DNA of 64,000 bases from Streptomyces sp. 71268 (GTDB lineage: Bacteria > Actinomycetota > Actinomycetes > Streptomycetales > Streptomycetaceae), in the NCBI RefSeq assembly GCF_029392895.1, contig NZ_CP114200.1:5710501-5774500 (forward strand). The letters run 5' to 3'. A model generated the notes under the pieces. It saw only the letters and a program-made list of their open reading frames with translations. It was not told the origin of the DNA and did no database searches. Position 1 is the first letter of the stretch, and every line of letters begins with the position of its first letter. Made by a program: the position numbers and the translations under genes. This document shows, piece by piece, positions 62,970 through 64,000 of the stretch.

Positions 62970-63407
62970 ATGCGCACACACTTAGCATGCTCCGTGACCC
63001 CCGTCCTCGGAACGCTCCTCGTCATCGGCCTCACGACCGGTTGCGAGTGGACCGAAACCACGCCCGAGAGTTCCTCGCGCATCCAGGAGGTTCTTCCCGC
63101 CGACCCGGACAAGGCGCGGTCGAAGAAGAACGGTGCTGACTTCCGTGCCTGGGTCGATGACAACGGAACAGCTCTCCAGCGCGAGGCCGCAACCCGCGTG
63201 CTGGACATCCTTGGGGAATGGGACGCCAATACCGGCAACGCGTACATCTCCACGGACATCAACGGGGGCCTGACGCCGGTGGAGGACAGCATGGCCTCGG
63301 CCACTGCGCTCGCCGAGGCGTTCGACAAGTGGAAGGACTCGAAGCGGGGCTTTGTCTCGGTGTACGACGTGGCGGGCAACGCGCTGATCGCCAACTACGA
63401 GTTCTGA
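62970..63407 (+). CDS. Small lipoprotein, 145 aa
   Basis: The protein has a lipoprotein signal with lipobox LTTGC (Cys25) and no recognised domain. The mature part is acidic to neutral and helical (ADFRAWVDDNGTALQREAAT RVLDILGEWDANTGNAYIS) with ASATALAEAFDKWKDSKRGF before a final strand. It might be a cell-surface partner of the neighbouring secreted proteins. AAGGAG lies 10 bases before the ATG. Confidence 0.8.
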   Translation: MRTHLACSVTPVLGTLLVIGLTTGCEWTETTPESSSRIQEVLPADPDKARSKKNGADFRAWVDDNGTALQREAATRVLDILGEWDANTGNAYISTDINGGLTPVEDSMASATALAEAFDKWKDSKRGFVSVYDVAGNALIANYEF

Positions 63408-63745
63408 CGGAAGGCGGCCCGCCCATCGAGCGCCCTACCAGGGCCACGAGGCGCACATATCGCCGGGCTTGGTCCGGACCGGAGGTCTCCGTTCCCGACG
63501 TTGTCGCCGGTCGTGGTGTGCGTTCCCTTGCCGCGACGGCCCGTGGAACGTAGCTTCACGGTCACCGCGGTGACCGAATGGCGATGTGCGCGCCACGCGT
63601 GACGGCAGGCAGAAGAGGGGCCGGGCTCGCGGCAGCCCGGGAGGCCGGCAGTGGGCCGGCCGTCGGGCTCGGCCGGGTGACGAGGGCGCGCCCGGGTCGG
63701 CCGGCCACCACGGCCTCGGCCTTCCCTCGGGCACGGAGTTCCCTC
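63408..63745. other. Intergenic with palindrome before the regulator
   Basis: No gene is supported. A perfect 18-bp palindrome CGGTCACCGCGGTGACCG lies at 63559-63576, about 170 bases before the next start, and could be an operator. A GGCCGGC/GCCGGCC hairpin lies at about 63641-63660. Confidence 0.45.
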
Positions 63746-64000
63746 ATGACCAGTTCCGTCCTACGTCGCCTCGGCGCCCCGTTCCTCGTCGGGCGCACCG
63801 ACGAGTTCCGTACGCTGCTCGACGCGCTGACCCGCCCGCCCTCGGTCGCCCTCGTCGAGGGGGAGGCCGGGATCGGCAAGACCCGGCTGATCCGCGAGAC
63901 GCTGGAGGCGCCGGCCATGCGGGGCCGGCACGTCCTGCTGGGCGCCTGCCACCCGCTGCGCGAGCCGTTTCCGTACGGACCGTTCTTCGACCTGTTGCGG
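63746..64000 (+). CDS. AAA-type ATPase, probable LuxR-family regulator (3' truncated)
   Basis: Only the first 85 residues are in the window. They begin MTSSVLRRLGAPFLVGRTDE, with the Walker A motif GEAGIGKT in VALVEGEAGIGKTRLIRETL and an aromatic FPYGPFFDLLR typical of the large ATP-dependent LuxR regulators (LAL family) and related signalling ATPases. The HTH that would confirm the family lies beyond the edge. GGAG lies eight bases before the ATG. Confidence 0.8.
   Translation, partial: MTSSVLRRLGAPFLVGRTDEFRTLLDALTRPPSVALVEGEAGIGKTRLIRETLEAPAMRGRHVLLGACHPLREPFPYGPFFDLLR

Noticed and set aside
57600..63407. Prophage or integrative element as the source of the low-GC block
   Set aside because: No integrase, excisionase, terminase, capsid gene or direct-repeat att sites are visible; only composition suggests transfer.

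Overview
The window is chromosomal DNA from a high-GC actinomycete, almost certainly a Streptomyces or close relative. Support comes from roughly 70-75% GC with strong GC at third codon positions, GTG/TTG starts, GGAGG-type ribosome sites, ATGA/GTGA translational coupling, and many families typical of the group: DUF397 proteins with a DUF5753 helix-turn-helix regulator, a holin/DUF3618/DUF4235 operon, an S37-type tripeptidyl aminopeptidase, I36-type secreted inhibitors, a b558-type succinate dehydrogenase and a type I-E-like CRISPR array. No tRNA, rRNA, integrase, transposase or cas gene was found.

Layout. 1-6.9 kb: the 3' end of an ABC exporter, a conserved hypothetical, a secreted S37 peptidase, a LysR/EamA divergent pair and a TIM-barrel isomerase. 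7.2-12.8 kb: an orphan LacI regulator, RecD2 helicase and citrate synthase. 12.9-17.1 kb: TetR plus MFS exporter, a long gene-poor stretch with a strong orphan hairpin, a copper chaperone behind a CsoR-like operator, and a small HTH protein. 17.3-27.7 kb: a myo-inositol catabolic locus built around one divergent promoter region. Two Gfo/Idh/MocA dehydrogenases and an IolE/IolH-like isomerase run leftward; iolC, an aldolase-fold protein, iolB, iolD and mmsA run rightward. Two mirrored copies of TGTCCTGACA sit beside the two TTGACA -35 boxes.

27.8-34.9 kb: DUF1801, a HATPase anti-sigma-like kinase, a 42-aa peptide, an ATP-grasp/CocE hydrolase pair and the membrane operon holin-DUF3618-DUF4235. 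34.9-39.7 kb: a proline-rich 51-aa ORF in which every Asp is followed by Gly, coupled to a PIMT-like methyltransferase (a candidate aspartimide RiPP locus); then a DUF5753 regulator with three DUF397 paralogues, facing an unknown three-gene coupled operon. 39.7-45.5 kb: secreted and lipoprotein genes. 45.6-46.4 kb: a CRISPR array of 14 repeats without cas genes. 46.8-57.5 kb: a FUSC membrane protein, GNAT enzymes, sdhCAB with a divergent LysR, a flavin reductase with an apparent frameshift, and a secreted trypsin-like protease with two PKD domains.

57.6-63.4 kb: GC falls visibly. The stretch carries a signal-less peptidoglycan-binding/DUF1906 protein, a small membrane protein, an M15-like protein that seems to have lost its metal ligands, an I36-like secreted protein and a lipoprotein. 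It looks like acquired accessory DNA. The window ends in the start of an AAA-type (probably LuxR-family) regulator.

The strongest leads for something undescribed are the 51-aa ORF plus PIMT methyltransferase, the nested three-way-junction structure before the DUF1906 gene, the ATP-grasp/CocE pair and the small Cys-containing three-gene operon.
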